Assembly: GCA_020427155.1 (NCBI GenBank)
Contig: JAGQOW010000013.1
Location: 1-64,000, forward strand
Source of the DNA: Planctomycetales bacterium
Lineage (GTDB): Bacteria; Planctomycetota; Planctomycetia; Pirellulales; Lacipirellulaceae
Direction: 5' to 3'
Length of the DNA: 64,000 nucleotides
Shown: piece after piece, positions 18,756-30,401 of the stretch
Numbering within the stretch: position 1 is the stretch's first letter
Layout: each line of letters starts with the position of its first letter
The notes under the pieces: generated by a model
Told to the model about the DNA's origin: nothing
The model's database searches: none
Seen by the model: the letters and a program-made list of their open reading frames with translations, nothing else
Position numbers and translations under genes: made by a program

Positions 18756-19850
18756 TCAGTCGGCAATGCCGGCTAGTTCGCACAGGTTGGCAGAAAGCAC
18801 TGGTTGGGGGCAACTCCAGACGAGAAAGAACAGCGCCTCGCGGCACCAGCGACCGGCGAGATGGCCCAGGACGTAGCCGGTGCCTTTGGCCGCCGCCAGG
18901 GCTGCTTGCGACGTCCGCAGAGCCAGACTGTTGGCTTTCTGACGAAGTTGCTCGGTCGAGCAATCGGGCTCGCCTCGCACAACGGCAAATAGTCTGTCGA
19001 GCGTTTGACGATGGTCCTCGCGCAATGCGGCCAGCGCTGGTTCCAGGTCGGGCCTTCGTTCTGATTCGCTTGCCAGATAGTCGATCGCGGCCGCAGATAA
19101 TCCCAGGGCGAGGGTCGAGGTCTCGTGTCCGCCGGTGCTGGCACCGATGCCCTGCAACATGACATTCTCCGTCGGGCCGGCCAGCACGAACTCGTTGTCG
19201 ACAAAGACGCTATCCAGTCGTAGCTCTCCTGTACGGCTGGCAGAGACTCCGACCAGTTGCGCCGGTTCAGGCGCCGAGACGCCCGGCAACTCAGTCGGCA
19301 GCGCCACGAGCAATTGCTTTTCGGTCGGGGCATCGTCGATCATCAAGGTGGCGCCAATCACCACGTGGTCGGCTTCGGCAGCGCCGGTTACCCACGGGCT
19401 GAGACCGTCGAGCACAAACCCGCCTGTAGACTGGGTTGCCCGCAATACCGGGCGTGCCAGATGGCGTCGGCTGGTGGTGAGGTGAGAAATACCCACAGTA
19501 GCAAAGATCGATCCTTGGGCCAACTCCGGCAGCAGGCGTTCTTTGAGCGTCTGATTCGTACTGCTGGCAATGCGCCGGCACGCGCCGGTTCGCTGGGTAA
19601 GTATAAATGTGGTCGTCAGGCATGCACTACTTAAGGCGAGGTAGCCGCGTACTACGGCCTCGGTTTCCCAGCCTTGGCCGCCCCACTGAGGGTCGACAAA
19701 CCATTCGTACACACCGTAGTCGGCGCAGAGCTGCAGTTGCTCGGCGGGCCACTGTTCGGTTCGGTCCATGCCGTCGGCTAGCTTGGCAAGCTCGACGCGA
19801 AGCTGGTCTAAGGCCAGATCGTCGGGCGAAGTGATTCTTGTGGCAGGCAT
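18756..19850 (-). CDS. Acyl-CoA dehydrogenase family protein
   Basis: 364 residues. Shows the acyl-CoA dehydrogenase order: a helical N-terminal domain with the WGGQGWETEAVVRGYLALS segment, a beta domain with FVLDGLSPWVTGAAEADHVV, and a C-terminal helical domain. It is shorter than the usual 380-400 residues, and I could not identify the catalytic glutamate with confidence, so it may act on unusual substrates or be a non-canonical member. No beta-oxidation partners are nearby. Confidence 0.75.
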   Translation of the reverse strand: MPATRITSPDDLALDQLRVELAKLADGMDRTEQWPAEQLQLCADYGVYEWFVDPQWGGQGWETEAVVRGYLALSSACLTTTFILTQRTGACRRIASSTNQTLKERLLPELAQGSIFATVGISHLTTSRRHLARPVLRATQSTGGFVLDGLSPWVTGAAEADHVVIGATLMIDDAPTEKQLLVALPTELPGVSAPEPAQLVGVSASRTGELRLDSVFVDNEFVLAGPTENVMLQGIGASTGGHETSTLALGLSAAAIDYLASESERRPDLEPALAALREDHRQTLDRLFAVVRGEPDCSTEQLRQKANSLALRTSQAALAAAKGTGYVLGHLAGRWCREALFFLVWSCPQPVLSANLCELAGIAD

Positions 19851-20076
19851 GACTTAGCGGAAGTGTAAGCAGTCGAAGTTGCGCAATTGCAAGGACCATT
19901 GTAACGTTGAAGGTTCTTGTCGGCTATTGGCCGAGCACGCACCCCTAGTGACTCGATTCGCGGGCCTTGCCGCGTTCCAAAAAGTTGGGCTTCAGCTTTT
20001 GGATTGTCGGCGAGTTGCTGCTATGCTGTGAGCTACGAATTGTTCGCTTACTTGGCCAGACAGGGAATCTCCGAAC

Positions 20077-21714
20077 GTGAAGATCGATACCGAAGCTAGA
20101 GCACTGAGCGTAAAGACTGTTATTTGGGCGGCGGTATTTAGTGCAGCATACTTCGCAGCCGCTGGAGCTTTGCAGGCCGAGACAGCAAGGGGCGTGGTAT
20201 TCGACGATCGCAATTCCAATGGTAGCCGCGATGCGGGGGAGCCGGGTATCGCGGGCGTACACGTTTCTAACGGCGTCGAAGTCGTTACGACCGACGCCCA
20301 GGGCAAGTACGAGATCGGAGTCGATGACGATACGATCATTCACGTTATCAAGCCACGGGACTGGAAGACTCGGATCGACGAGTTGAATCTGCCGCGTTTC
20401 TATTACATCCACAAGCCGGCCGGTTCGCCGGACGCCGGCTTCAAGTTTCGTGGCGTAGAACCGACGGGACCATTGCCCGAATCGGTCGATTTTCCGCTGA
20501 CCGCTTCGCCCGATCCTGAGGAGTTTACGGTCATCTTGGTGGGCGATCCACAGCCTTATAGCCGAGAGCAAGTCAGGTTTTACGCCAACGATGTGATTGC
20601 CGAACTGGTAGATACTGAGGCCGTGTTCGGCATGTCGATGGGCGACATCGTAGGCGACGATCTCACGCTCTTCGATGCGGTGAACGCTGTGCAGGGGGTC
20701 GTGGGTATTCCGTGGTATAACGTGATGGGCAATCACGATATCAACTACAGCGCGCCGAACGATCAATACTCCGATGAGACGTTCGAACGAGTTTATGGGC
20801 CGGCCAACTACGCCTTTCAATATGGGCCGATCCACTTCATTGTGCTCGACAATGTCCGCTGGATTGCGGCGACGAAAGAGATCAAAGGACACTATGAAGC
20901 GCGGCTCAGCGAAGATCAGCTGAAGTTTGTAGAAAACTATGCTGGGCGCGTGTCGCGCAAAGATCGCATTGTCGTTTGCGTGCACATTCCACTGACTCAC
21001 ATGGACAACGAGGGCACCCAAGAGTTTCCGGAACTGCTGAAGATTCTTTCCGGCCACCCCCACACGCTTTCGTTTTCGGCCCATACCCATCGGAACGACC
21101 ACTTCTTTTCAGGATCGGAGCAAGGCTATACGCCGACGGAGGCCACTGAGCATCATCACCACAACGTGGTAACGGGCTCGGGCAGTTGGTGGCGAGGCAT
21201 CAAAGACACGCGAGGTATACCGCTGACGCCGATGGCCGATGGGGCCCCGAACGGGTACGTCATCGCTACTTTTCACGGCACGCAATACCGCTTGCGATAT
21301 AAGGGAGCTCACATGCCGGAGGACTACCAGATTGCGGTCCATACGCAGGAAGTAGTCGATGTGGCAGACACCGCGGCGGCCCAGGTCGTGGCCAATGTCT
21401 TCAACGGCAGCGCGAAGAACAAGGTGCGGATGCGCGTACGTGGGCACGGCGATTGGATCACCATGGATCGCATTCCGCAGACCGATCCTGCGTATGAAGC
21501 GGCTTATCAGCGCGACGTAGCGACAGCCGACGGCAAACGCGATGTTCTGCCGGCGCCGAGAATCTCGGGGCATATCTGGAGCGCGCAGCTGCCGGCGGCA
21601 ATTGCTCGTGGCGTGCATATTCTGGAAGTGGAGTCGACCGACATGTTTGGCCAGGTCGATCGGGGCATTCGCCTTATCGACATCGACGAGGTAGCAAAGG
21701 CCGGGGAAAAATAG
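20077..21714 (+). CDS. Secreted calcineurin-like metallophosphoesterase
   Basis: 545 residues from GTG at 20077 (AGGGAA upstream). A signal peptide ends near ALQAE. Next is an Ig-like/SdrD-B-type domain (GVVFDDRNSNGSRDAGEPGI), then the phosphoesterase core with VGDPQPY, MGDIVGDDL, VMGNHDINY, CVHIPLTH and SAHTHRND. The C-terminal beta domain (about 385-545) matches the accessory domain of this family. It should act on phosphoesters in the periplasm or outside. It is unrelated in architecture to the purple-acid-phosphatase-like protein encoded 4 kb away. A weak promoter (TTGGAT, 17 bases, TATGCT) lies about 55 bases upstream. Confidence 0.85.
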   Translation: MKIDTEARALSVKTVIWAAVFSAAYFAAAGALQAETARGVVFDDRNSNGSRDAGEPGIAGVHVSNGVEVVTTDAQGKYEIGVDDDTIIHVIKPRDWKTRIDELNLPRFYYIHKPAGSPDAGFKFRGVEPTGPLPESVDFPLTASPDPEEFTVILVGDPQPYSREQVRFYANDVIAELVDTEAVFGMSMGDIVGDDLTLFDAVNAVQGVVGIPWYNVMGNHDINYSAPNDQYSDETFERVYGPANYAFQYGPIHFIVLDNVRWIAATKEIKGHYEARLSEDQLKFVENYAGRVSRKDRIVVCVHIPLTHMDNEGTQEFPELLKILSGHPHTLSFSAHTHRNDHFFSGSEQGYTPTEATEHHHHNVVTGSGSWWRGIKDTRGIPLTPMADGAPNGYVIATFHGTQYRLRYKGAHMPEDYQIAVHTQEVVDVADTAAAQVVANVFNGSAKNKVRMRVRGHGDWITMDRIPQTDPAYEAAYQRDVATADGKRDVLPAPRISGHIWSAQLPAAIARGVHILEVESTDMFGQVDRGIRLIDIDEVAKAGEK

Positions 21715-21934
21715 CCTGAGGCTTTTTCGTTGAAAGAGCCGCTATTGCCCAGTATGGCAAAAGGCAATTTGAAAGATACCAGCTGGCGGTTGGTTGTACC
21801 GCGCTGTACCGGCCACTCTTTCTGCCGGACTAACAGCCCGCACAACCGTTAAAGGCGGAATGCTATAGTTGTAGTGCGGTCATCTGTACTTCGACTGCCA
21901 TGTTTCGACTTGCCTGGATCTCGTAAGAGGATGG

Positions 21935-22963
21935 ATGTCTATGAATCCTGAATTGGTGAATACTCCGAGCGTAAGCGTCCCGCCAGCGGTGGCGGGGACA
22001 AGAGAAGACGGCTTTCAAGCGGTCGACGCGCTGCTGAGTCGCTTGGATAAACTACACAGTTCGCCGGTGGTTGCGCTCCAAGTTATGGAGCTGACCAAAG
22101 ATCCTGATTTCGAGATGAGCGACGTTGCCAGGTGTTTGGACAACGATCCTGCTTTGGCGGCTTCGATTTTGCGATTGGTCAATTCTTCCTACTACGGCCT
22201 TTCTCAGCCAGTGACGAGTTTGCCGCATGCGGTAACCTATCTGGGGCGTGGGCCGTTGCGCCTGGCAGTCTTGAGTTTCGGGCTGGTGAAGACCTTCGTC
22301 ACCGGCGCTCCGGCACAATTGCATCAGATGTACTGGAAACGCTCGCTGACGATGGCATCCGCAGCCAGGAAATGCGCAGAAATGTCAGACGATCTCGCGT
22401 CGCATCCCGACTCAGCGTTTGCTGCAGGTTTGCTGGCCGATTTGGGGATGCTTGTTCTGGCACAGCTCGAAACCGAGCGGTATCTCGAGCTTGCTGAGGA
22501 ACCGGACCATACGATTCAGTTGGTCAAGAAGGAACGAGAAGAGTTTGGTTTCGATCACCTGCTGGTAGGCCAGCGCTTGTTGTTGAAATGGGACTTGCCG
22601 AGTCCGTTGATCGAAGCCGTGGCGTCGCACCATACGTACTTGCCGATTTCGCCGTCGCTGAACCATATTCTCCTTGCCGCAAACCTGCTGACCGAAGTGC
22701 TGTGGAATCCGGCAAGCGACTACATGCCTCTGCTGCAGCAGGTTTTGATTCGGCGCATGGGGCTGGGGGTCGACGATCTGATTACTCTGGCCTTGGCCAC
22801 CCAAACGGCGATGGCCGAGAGCATGGAGATCTTCGGCGTCCGGTTAGACGGAGAAATCGATTTGGAAGCCGTCGAACAGCAAGCGCGAGAACAATTCGAG
22901 CAGGCTGCACTTGATTCGGAAGACTATCTCGGAGGGCTTGAGACGCTAGTAACGGTCTTGTGA
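21935..22963 (+). CDS. HDOD-domain protein
   Basis: 342 residues. An HDOD domain (about 28-240) is recognisable from LHSSPVVALQVMELTKDP, then ILRLVNSSYYGL and the AVTYLGRGPLRLAVLSF stretch. HDOD proteins are HD-GYP/HD relatives usually lacking the catalytic HD residues and are linked to signalling. There is no fused kinase, CheY or diguanylate cyclase domain. Two in-frame ATGs (21935 and 21941) both fall near the AAGAGG ribosome site; the first is used here. Confidence 0.82.
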   Translation: MSMNPELVNTPSVSVPPAVAGTREDGFQAVDALLSRLDKLHSSPVVALQVMELTKDPDFEMSDVARCLDNDPALAASILRLVNSSYYGLSQPVTSLPHAVTYLGRGPLRLAVLSFGLVKTFVTGAPAQLHQMYWKRSLTMASAARKCAEMSDDLASHPDSAFAAGLLADLGMLVLAQLETERYLELAEEPDHTIQLVKKEREEFGFDHLLVGQRLLLKWDLPSPLIEAVASHHTYLPISPSLNHILLAANLLTEVLWNPASDYMPLLQQVLIRRMGLGVDDLITLALATQTAMAESMEIFGVRLDGEIDLEAVEQQAREQFEQAALDSEDYLGGLETLVTVL

Positions 22964-22968
22964 CAATA

Positions 22969-22999
22969 GATCCCTGGGCTGATTTGATGCGCAGGGATC
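22969..22999. terminator. Stem-loop between convergent genes
   Basis: GATCCCTG (22969-22976) pairs with CAGGGATC (22992-22999) across a 15-base loop, directly after the HDOD stop and before the convergent secreted-protein gene. There is no T-run, so intrinsic termination is uncertain. Confidence 0.35.
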
Positions 23000-23055
23000 A
23001 ATAAAACACTACCCATCGCATTCGTTCCGACCCGTAGCGCAAGTAGACGGAAGGT

Positions 23056-24327
23056 CTATTTCGTCTCCTCGCCGGGGCGATCCGACTCGGCCAGGCGGAC
23101 CATTTTCCAGACTTGCGACTCGTTGGGTCCAAAGTGGACCAGGACCTCGGTTTCGTCTTTCGTAAGGTTGTAGATGCTTGTTTCCATCACCATGTCAGGG
23201 TTCTTGCTCTCGGGAGCGTACCAGGCAGCCCGTTGGGTCTCCGCATCGACATAGCCTTCAACGTCATAACTGACGCCTGTGGTTTCGTTGTAGAACGTGC
23301 CGGAGATAACAGAGTCTTTGCTGATCGCCAGTTGCAGGTACATTTGGCTAGCGCCGACGTCGCTGCTGGTGAGTGCGAAAACTCCCAGCGGCAGCCACTC
23401 CGTATCCTCAGCCGCTGCTTCCGTAATCGGCGGCGCCGATTCTGCTATCGTCGAGGCTTCCTCGTAGTACTGCTGGGCAGTACCGTACTGTTGTCCGTCG
23501 ACATACACAGTATCGCCTTCGTAGTAAACCGAGCCGCCTGCGCCATAGGTATAATAAACAGGTTGTGTCCATCGGCCTACGACCCATCCGGTGAGTCCCG
23601 CCACGGTTGCCGGACGCCACCAATAACCGGGACGATAGTGCCCATACCCCGGATGGTTGGGATTCCAGGGGCGATTGTAGCCAGGACGATGGGGCCGATA
23701 GCCTGCGTAAGGAGGTCGGGTGCCGGGTGGCCGTACGTTTGGCCGATCGCCCGGCCTGTTAGGCCGGCCACCTACGCCAGGTCCTCCTGGGCCTTGGCCA
23801 GGAACTCTGGCAGGCAAGGTTGTCGCGCCCGATTCGAACCAACTGGGCATGTCTGGCCGCTGTCCTGGATGATTGCCAATTCTGGACTGGATTTGGTCGC
23901 GCGTGGGAACTCGGTTCATGCCTCCTGAAGTGCCAGGTCGTGATATGCCTCCTGGGACGCCTGTTGCTGGTCGAGTAGCGGGTCTGTTGGTCGGCTGATC
24001 TAGAAAGCCTCCTCCCGGGCGTGGTCCGGACGTTGGCAGTTGACCGGGCCGCGAGACCGCGGGTGAACGGTTTCCCTGTCCTTGCTGTAGGCGTTGTCCA
24101 CTGGGCCGTTGCGAAGGCACCCCCGAGGGTCGCTGCATTTGTGGACGGCTCTGAGAAGGAGTCCGGCTCATCGAAGGCGAACGATTCATGGCCGCCGAGC
24201 GACCGCCCCCGCCCCTGGAGCCTCCGGCTCGGCTACCACCTCCGCGACGTTGGGCAAAGAGATCGGTATTTGCTCCGAGAATGACAATCAGAACGGCGAT
24301 CAGGATTCGCAAAGAAAGTTTCTTCAT
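23056..24327 (-). CDS. Secreted Gly/Arg/Pro-rich protein
   Basis: 423 residues. A clear signal peptide (MKKLSLRILIAVLIVILGA...FAQ) leads to a basic low-complexity region (about 27-235) rich in Gly, Arg, Pro, Ser and Gln, with repeated PGY/RPG/YRP motifs. A Tyr-rich module (VYYTYGAGGSVYYEGDTVYV) follows, then a beta-rich C-terminal domain (about 300-420). The Tyr-rich module is common in planctomycete envelope proteins. Function unknown; the basic tail could bind envelope polyanions (inference). Confidence 0.7.
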   Translation of the reverse strand: MKKLSLRILIAVLIVILGANTDLFAQRRGGGSRAGGSRGGGGRSAAMNRSPSMSRTPSQSRPQMQRPSGVPSQRPSGQRLQQGQGNRSPAVSRPGQLPTSGPRPGGGFLDQPTNRPATRPATGVPGGISRPGTSGGMNRVPTRDQIQSRIGNHPGQRPDMPSWFESGATTLPARVPGQGPGGPGVGGRPNRPGDRPNVRPPGTRPPYAGYRPHRPGYNRPWNPNHPGYGHYRPGYWWRPATVAGLTGWVVGRWTQPVYYTYGAGGSVYYEGDTVYVDGQQYGTAQQYYEEASTIAESAPPITEAAAEDTEWLPLGVFALTSSDVGASQMYLQLAISKDSVISGTFYNETTGVSYDVEGYVDAETQRAAWYAPESKNPDMVMETSIYNLTKDETEVLVHFGPNESQVWKMVRLAESDRPGEETK

Positions 24328-24422
24328 GGGAGTGATTCCTGCCTCAGTATTCCAGTGGGCTGGCCAAGCGATCGGGCGGGGCCGACCTCTCGGTACAGGG
24401 AGTTATCATTCGTCGAGCAGAA

Positions 24423-25025
24423 TTACTTTTCCTCTGGCGTTGCTTCTGCTGTCGGCGAAGTCTTTTCCTCTGGCGGTCCATCGGACTCTCGGCGAGTGAT
24501 GGTCACCTCTTCAACATTCGGCAAAAGCTCGCCATCGAGCTCGCGATTGACCGACTGCCAGCGAATAGTATTTTCGTCGACTACGGTATACACGTTGAGC
24601 GAAGAAGCAAGTTCGCCTGTTGACAAAACGAATTGGGTCTTCACCATCCAGCGATTGCCATCCCGCGTCCACAAGCCTTCGCCAAAACCTCCTTCGGAAT
24701 CAAACGTCCATGATTGAATCTGCTGTGTTGCGGCATTCCACCCGATGACTTGGGTCCCTTCGAGCACCACCTGATTGTCTGCAGTGACAGCAAACGAACG
24801 ATTCAGAAAGCTACGGTTTCTGGTCCAGTGGCAAACTGCAGAGATTCCCTGCTCGCTATCCGCTTCGCCCCATTCGCCAACCATCCAGGCCAACTGCTCC
24901 AAACCCATTTCTTCAGCGGGCTGCGTCTCTTCGGCTTCTTGAGCCAAGACTGGTACAGTCCCGAGCAGGCCAATGCAGACAACGGCAAAACTAACTCGTG
25001 TGAAACAACAGGGTGTTAATGTCAT
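24423..25025 (-). CDS. Secreted lipocalin-like hypothetical protein
   Basis: 200 residues. A signal peptide ends near PVLAQ. The body contains MVGEWGEADSEQGISAVCHW, GTQVIGWNAATQQIQSW and FDSEGGFGEGLWTRDGNRW, a beta-barrel type domain. In planctomycetes I recall this domain fused behind a SnoaL-like domain; here it stands alone. The C-terminus is a short acidic/Pro tail. Ligand and role are unknown. Confidence 0.65.
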   Translation of the reverse strand: MTLTPCCFTRVSFAVVCIGLLGTVPVLAQEAEETQPAEEMGLEQLAWMVGEWGEADSEQGISAVCHWTRNRSFLNRSFAVTADNQVVLEGTQVIGWNAATQQIQSWTFDSEGGFGEGLWTRDGNRWMVKTQFVLSTGELASSLNVYTVVDENTIRWQSVNRELDGELLPNVEEVTITRRESDGPPEEKTSPTAEATPEEK

Positions 25026-25305
25026 GACAGCTACTTTTTGCTGAGGTAGGAATTGCTGCTGGCCATTTAAAGATGACGATAGTATCAGTAGTTAATTGTT
25101 GCAGGGCGGACAGGCAAAGACAACGCGCGGTCAGATTCTCGTAGAAAACTGCTTCCCAAGCGGCGCAGATTCTCGCCGCAAAGCGGCTTACCGGCTGGCT
25201 GATATTGGGCGAACCCTCTGAGGACGCGCTTAAGTTCGACGCAGCCGGCGCGCGACTGTCTTGGAAAAGGCGGTTGACCAATAGCGATGTGACGAACGGA
25301 GCGGG

Positions 25306-27510
25306 TTACGGCATATTCATCTTCGCGCTGACCCCGCCGGCGGCAACCAGATAGGAGTGCTTCACATAGTCCATAACCATGCGATGCGCGCTGAAGCGGG
25401 CGGCTAGGGTAGCGATTGAGTTGGTCATCCGCTCGATCCACTGGCGAGGCAAACCATCGGCGTCCCGTTTGTAGAACAACGGAATCACTTCCTGGCTAAG
25501 TACGCGCAGCAATTCTTCCGCGTCGCGCTGGTCGCCGATTTCGGTGTCGACATGTTGGGTGCCGTGGCCGATGGCAAATCCGTTCTTGCCATTAAAAGCT
25601 TCGGCCCACCAGCCGTCGAGCACCGAGCAGTTCAGTCCGCCATTGAGGACGACTTTTTGGCCGCTGGTGCCCGAAGCCTCCAATGGTCGTCTTGGATTGT
25701 TCAGCCAGACATCGACACCCTGGATCAGGTGCCGCCCGACGTTGATGTCGTAGTCTTCGATAAAGACAATACGACCGGCGAACTTGGGGTCATGACGAAG
25801 GTTGGCGATTCTCTGGATCAGTTTCTTGCCGGGCTCGTCGGCCGGATGTGCTTTGCCGGCAAAAATAAACTGCACTGGCCGGTTGGAATCGTTAACCAAC
25901 TGTGCAAAACTGTCGAGATTCCTCAGGAACAGGTCGGCTCGCTTGTAGGTGGCAAAGCGACGCGCAAATCCGATCGTGAGGGCAGCCGGATCGAGAACGT
26001 TCCTCGCGGCCTCGATCGCATTTTCGTTTTCGTCGCGGTGCCGGCATTGACGGCTCATGCGTCTGCGGACGAACTCCAAAAGGCGGCTTTTCAGCGCATT
26101 GTGAGTTTCCCAAAGTTCGCCAGGGTCGACTTCATAGATCTTTTGCCAGACCTCGGTGTTGCCCATTTGATGCTGCCAGTTGGCTCCCAGGTATTTGTCG
26201 TACAGCGACTGCATAGGATAGGCCAGCCAACTCGGCACATGCACGCCGTTGGTGATATGGCCGATAGGAATTTCCTCTTCGACCCGCCAGGGCCAGAGAT
26301 GAGCCCACATACGTCGTGAAACGTAGCCATGCAGCGAACTGACGGCGTTTGCGCGTCGCGATAGCTTCAAGCCAATAACGGTCATGCAGAATGATTCGCC
26401 TTCGTTCTGCGGCTCGACGCGGCCAAGGCCCATCAATTGCTCTCTGGAAATGCCCAACTGCTGGCGGAGAGGTCCCAAATGCTCCTCGACCAGATCCGCT
26501 CCGAAGCGATCGTGACCTGCAGGAACTGGGGTATGGGTGGTGAAGACGGTTCTCTGGGCGACTTCTCGCAGCGCGTCGTCAAAGGACAGGCCATCGTCGC
26601 TCATCCGTTCGCGAATCACTTCGAGTGGAGCAAAGGCGCTATGACCTTCATTCAGGTGATAAACCCCCGGGAAGATGCCCAAGGCACGTAGCGCCTTCAC
26701 GCCCCCGACCCCGAGAACCAGTTCCTGTCGAATCCGTGTGCGGACGTCGCCGCCGTAAAGTCGCGAAGTGAGCTCGCGATCTTCGGGTCGATTGCCCTCT
26801 ACGTCGCAGTCGAGCAAATACAATGGCACTCGACCGACCCGCATCAACCAAACCTTCGCTTCCAGCTGGCCATCCAGGGTATCGATAAACACAGAAATCG
26901 GTTGTCCCTGAGCGTCGCGCGCAGGTTCCATGGCCAGGTTTTCGACCTTGGTGTCGAGGTATTCCTCGTATTGCAAGCCGTTGATATCCAGTCGTTGCTT
27001 GAAATAGCCTTGGTCGTAAAAAAGACCGATCGCTACCAGCGGTACTCCCAACCCGCTGGCACTCTTGATGTGATCGCCCGACAAGACGCCCAGTCCGCCT
27101 GAGTAAATGGGCACCGATTCGTGGATGCCAAACTCAGCGGAGAAATACGCGACCGGGCTGGAGCCAAGCACCCCTGCCTCTCTTGCTCCCCAGGTTGTTT
27201 GGGAGTTGCTCAAATACTCTTTCAGACGCCGGTGTGCTTGATTGATTCGAGTGTAAAGCACCATCTCCGAAGCGCGCTGGGCCAACTGGTCCGGGGTCAT
27301 TTCCGACAACAGGGCAACGGGGTTGTGGTCGAGTTGTCGCCAGCGCACTGGATCGAGGTCGCGAAACAGATTCACGACTTCAGGATGCCAACTCCACCAG
27401 AGATTATTGGCGACAGCGGTGCACTTGTCATAAAGAGCGAGAGGCGTAACTTCGGTCCAGTTCTCGCGCGAGGTTCTCTCCTCCGTAGGAGGGATTTCTG
27501 TTTGGCTCAT
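25306..27510 (-). CDS. glgP: Alpha-glucan phosphorylase
   Basis: 734 residues. Phosphorolysis of glycogen/maltodextrin to glucose-1-phosphate. It has the N-terminal DUF3417 segment (NNLWWSWHPEVVNLFRDLD) typical of the short, non-MalP bacterial phosphorylases, then YFSAEFGIHESVPIYSGGLG and HLNEGHSAF. The pyridoxal-phosphate lysine is Lys619 in EASGTSGQKVVLNGG. Length fits this subfamily. It stands alone and is divergent from metF. AGGAAA lies 11 bases before the ATG. Confidence 0.93.
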   Translation of the reverse strand: MSQTEIPPTEERTSRENWTEVTPLALYDKCTAVANNLWWSWHPEVVNLFRDLDPVRWRQLDHNPVALLSEMTPDQLAQRASEMVLYTRINQAHRRLKEYLSNSQTTWGAREAGVLGSSPVAYFSAEFGIHESVPIYSGGLGVLSGDHIKSASGLGVPLVAIGLFYDQGYFKQRLDINGLQYEEYLDTKVENLAMEPARDAQGQPISVFIDTLDGQLEAKVWLMRVGRVPLYLLDCDVEGNRPEDRELTSRLYGGDVRTRIRQELVLGVGGVKALRALGIFPGVYHLNEGHSAFAPLEVIRERMSDDGLSFDDALREVAQRTVFTTHTPVPAGHDRFGADLVEEHLGPLRQQLGISREQLMGLGRVEPQNEGESFCMTVIGLKLSRRANAVSSLHGYVSRRMWAHLWPWRVEEEIPIGHITNGVHVPSWLAYPMQSLYDKYLGANWQHQMGNTEVWQKIYEVDPGELWETHNALKSRLLEFVRRRMSRQCRHRDENENAIEAARNVLDPAALTIGFARRFATYKRADLFLRNLDSFAQLVNDSNRPVQFIFAGKAHPADEPGKKLIQRIANLRHDPKFAGRIVFIEDYDINVGRHLIQGVDVWLNNPRRPLEASGTSGQKVVLNGGLNCSVLDGWWAEAFNGKNGFAIGHGTQHVDTEIGDQRDAEELLRVLSQEVIPLFYKRDADGLPRQWIERMTNSIATLAARFSAHRMVMDYVKHSYLVAAGGVSAKMNMP

Positions 27511-27989
27511 GGCAGTAAGTTTCCTGTTCAGTGCGCCCAGCTGCTTCCAGCACCAGAACTGGTTGAGTCAACTGAGCAAACTGTATGATGGCGGCCATCT
27601 GGGCCGCATGGTTGTAAAGCTGTTTAGGCAAGCTGCCTGGAACTGCCGGGATTATAGCGTAAGGCCGTAAATAGGCGATGCGAATATCTCGGCCAAGAGT
27701 CGGCGGATCAGACGCTCCCCCTCAGGGATGGGGGCCGGCTGTGGGAAGCCGCGGTGTGCGCCATTTCCGCAGTTTTCCTAGTTTTCGGGCGATCGGGAAG
27801 GGAGCCAATTGCCAGGGGTGTGCTACTGGCGTCAGAAGGAGAGAAGCTGTTTCTTGCCGGACATCGGCACGGTTTCTCTCGTTCTCAGCTAGCAGCCGTT
27901 CATTGCAGAGCCGGGTACGAGTTCGTAGATTGGGGCTGGATACGCGGGTTTGACGACGAGAAGAAGCCTTTTGGAGATGACCCACACTG
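27511..27989. other. Divergent glgP-metF spacer
   Basis: 479 bases with no convincing gene; short open frames here have no coding character. A leftward consensus TATAAT at 27651-27656 could be the -10 box for glgP (no good -35). A short inverted repeat, AGGCA-AGC-TGCCT, lies at 27626-27638. I looked for a cobalamin or S-adenosylmethionine riboswitch before metF and did not find one. Confidence 0.35.
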
Positions 27990-28862
27990 ATGACGCTTGC
28001 CCAGGCATACGGTCCCGGAAGATTCGGGCTTTCTTTCGAGCTATTCCCCCCCAAGACCACTGCAGGGGTGGATAGCCTGTTTAAGCATGTGGGCCGACTC
28101 GTGGCCTACGATCCGAGCTACATTACCTGCACCTATGGAGCAGGGGGCACCACGCAGGATCGTACATTGGATGTCATTGCCGAGGTCCACGAGAGGTATG
28201 GACTGCCTGTTGCGACGCATCTGACCTGTGTGGGACGGACGCCCAGCCAGTTGAAGGAATACTTGGAGTCGGCTGTCGAACGCGGCGTCGAGAATGTCGT
28301 TGCTCTCAGGGGCGATCCGCCTCAGGGGGAAACTGAATTCCGCCCGGTCGACGGAGGATTCTCCTATGCCAACGAACTGGTCGAGTTTGTCCGCCGCGAG
28401 TTTCGCGAGATGGGAATCGCCGTTGGCGGGTACCCCGAGGTGCACCAGCAAGCTCCGAGCGCCGAGGTCGATTTGCAGAACCTCAAACGTAAGGTCGACG
28501 CCGGCGCCGACGTCGTCATAACCCAGTTGTTTTATGACAACCACGATTTTTTCGATTTCCGGGAGCGTTGCGAACGGGCGGGAATCCGGGTTCCGATCGT
28601 CCCGGGACTCTTGCCTGTGACCAATGGCGGGCAAGTGCAGCGGATTGCCTCGCTGTGCGGCGCCAAACTGCCGCCGCAGTTCGTAACAGATTTGGAGAAG
28701 TATGCCGACGACCCTGAGGGGCAATTCGAGGTCGGCGTCGAACAAGCCACCAGACAGACCGCCGAGTTGCTATCGGCTGGCGTGCCCGGCATTCACTTCT
28801 ACGTGCTGAACAAGTCGGCAGCCACAGAACGCGTGTTATCCAGTGTCAAACTGCCGAGGTAG
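27990..28862 (+). CDS. metF: Methylenetetrahydrofolate reductase
   Basis: 290 residues. FAD-dependent reduction of 5,10-methylene-THF to 5-methyl-THF for methionine synthesis. Recognised by FELFPPKT near the start, ITCTYGAGGTTQDRTLD, THLTCVG, NVVALRGDPP, GGYPEVH, KVDAGADVVITQLFYD and PIVPGLLPV, in the order of the family. Length is typical of bacterial MetF. The kinase gene begins seven bases after its stop, so the two are probably co-transcribed. Confidence 0.95.
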   Translation: MTLAQAYGPGRFGLSFELFPPKTTAGVDSLFKHVGRLVAYDPSYITCTYGAGGTTQDRTLDVIAEVHERYGLPVATHLTCVGRTPSQLKEYLESAVERGVENVVALRGDPPQGETEFRPVDGGFSYANELVEFVRREFREMGIAVGGYPEVHQQAPSAEVDLQNLKRKVDAGADVVITQLFYDNHDFFDFRERCERAGIRVPIVPGLLPVTNGGQVQRIASLCGAKLPPQFVTDLEKYADDPEGQFEVGVEQATRQTAELLSAGVPGIHFYVLNKSAATERVLSSVKLPR

Positions 28863-28869
28863 ATCGCAG

Positions 28870-30381
<1,512 letters not shown>

Positions 30382-30401
30382 CTTTCTGCTCCCTGCTGGC
30401 T

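Noticed and set aside
27661-27989. Cobalamin or S-adenosylmethionine riboswitch before metF
   Set aside because: A GGGAAG word is present but no set of conserved boxes or plausible pairing could be found.
27754-27990. Short rightward open frames between glgP and metF
   Set aside because: No SD, no domain-like sequence and they overlap the promoter region; better read as spacer.
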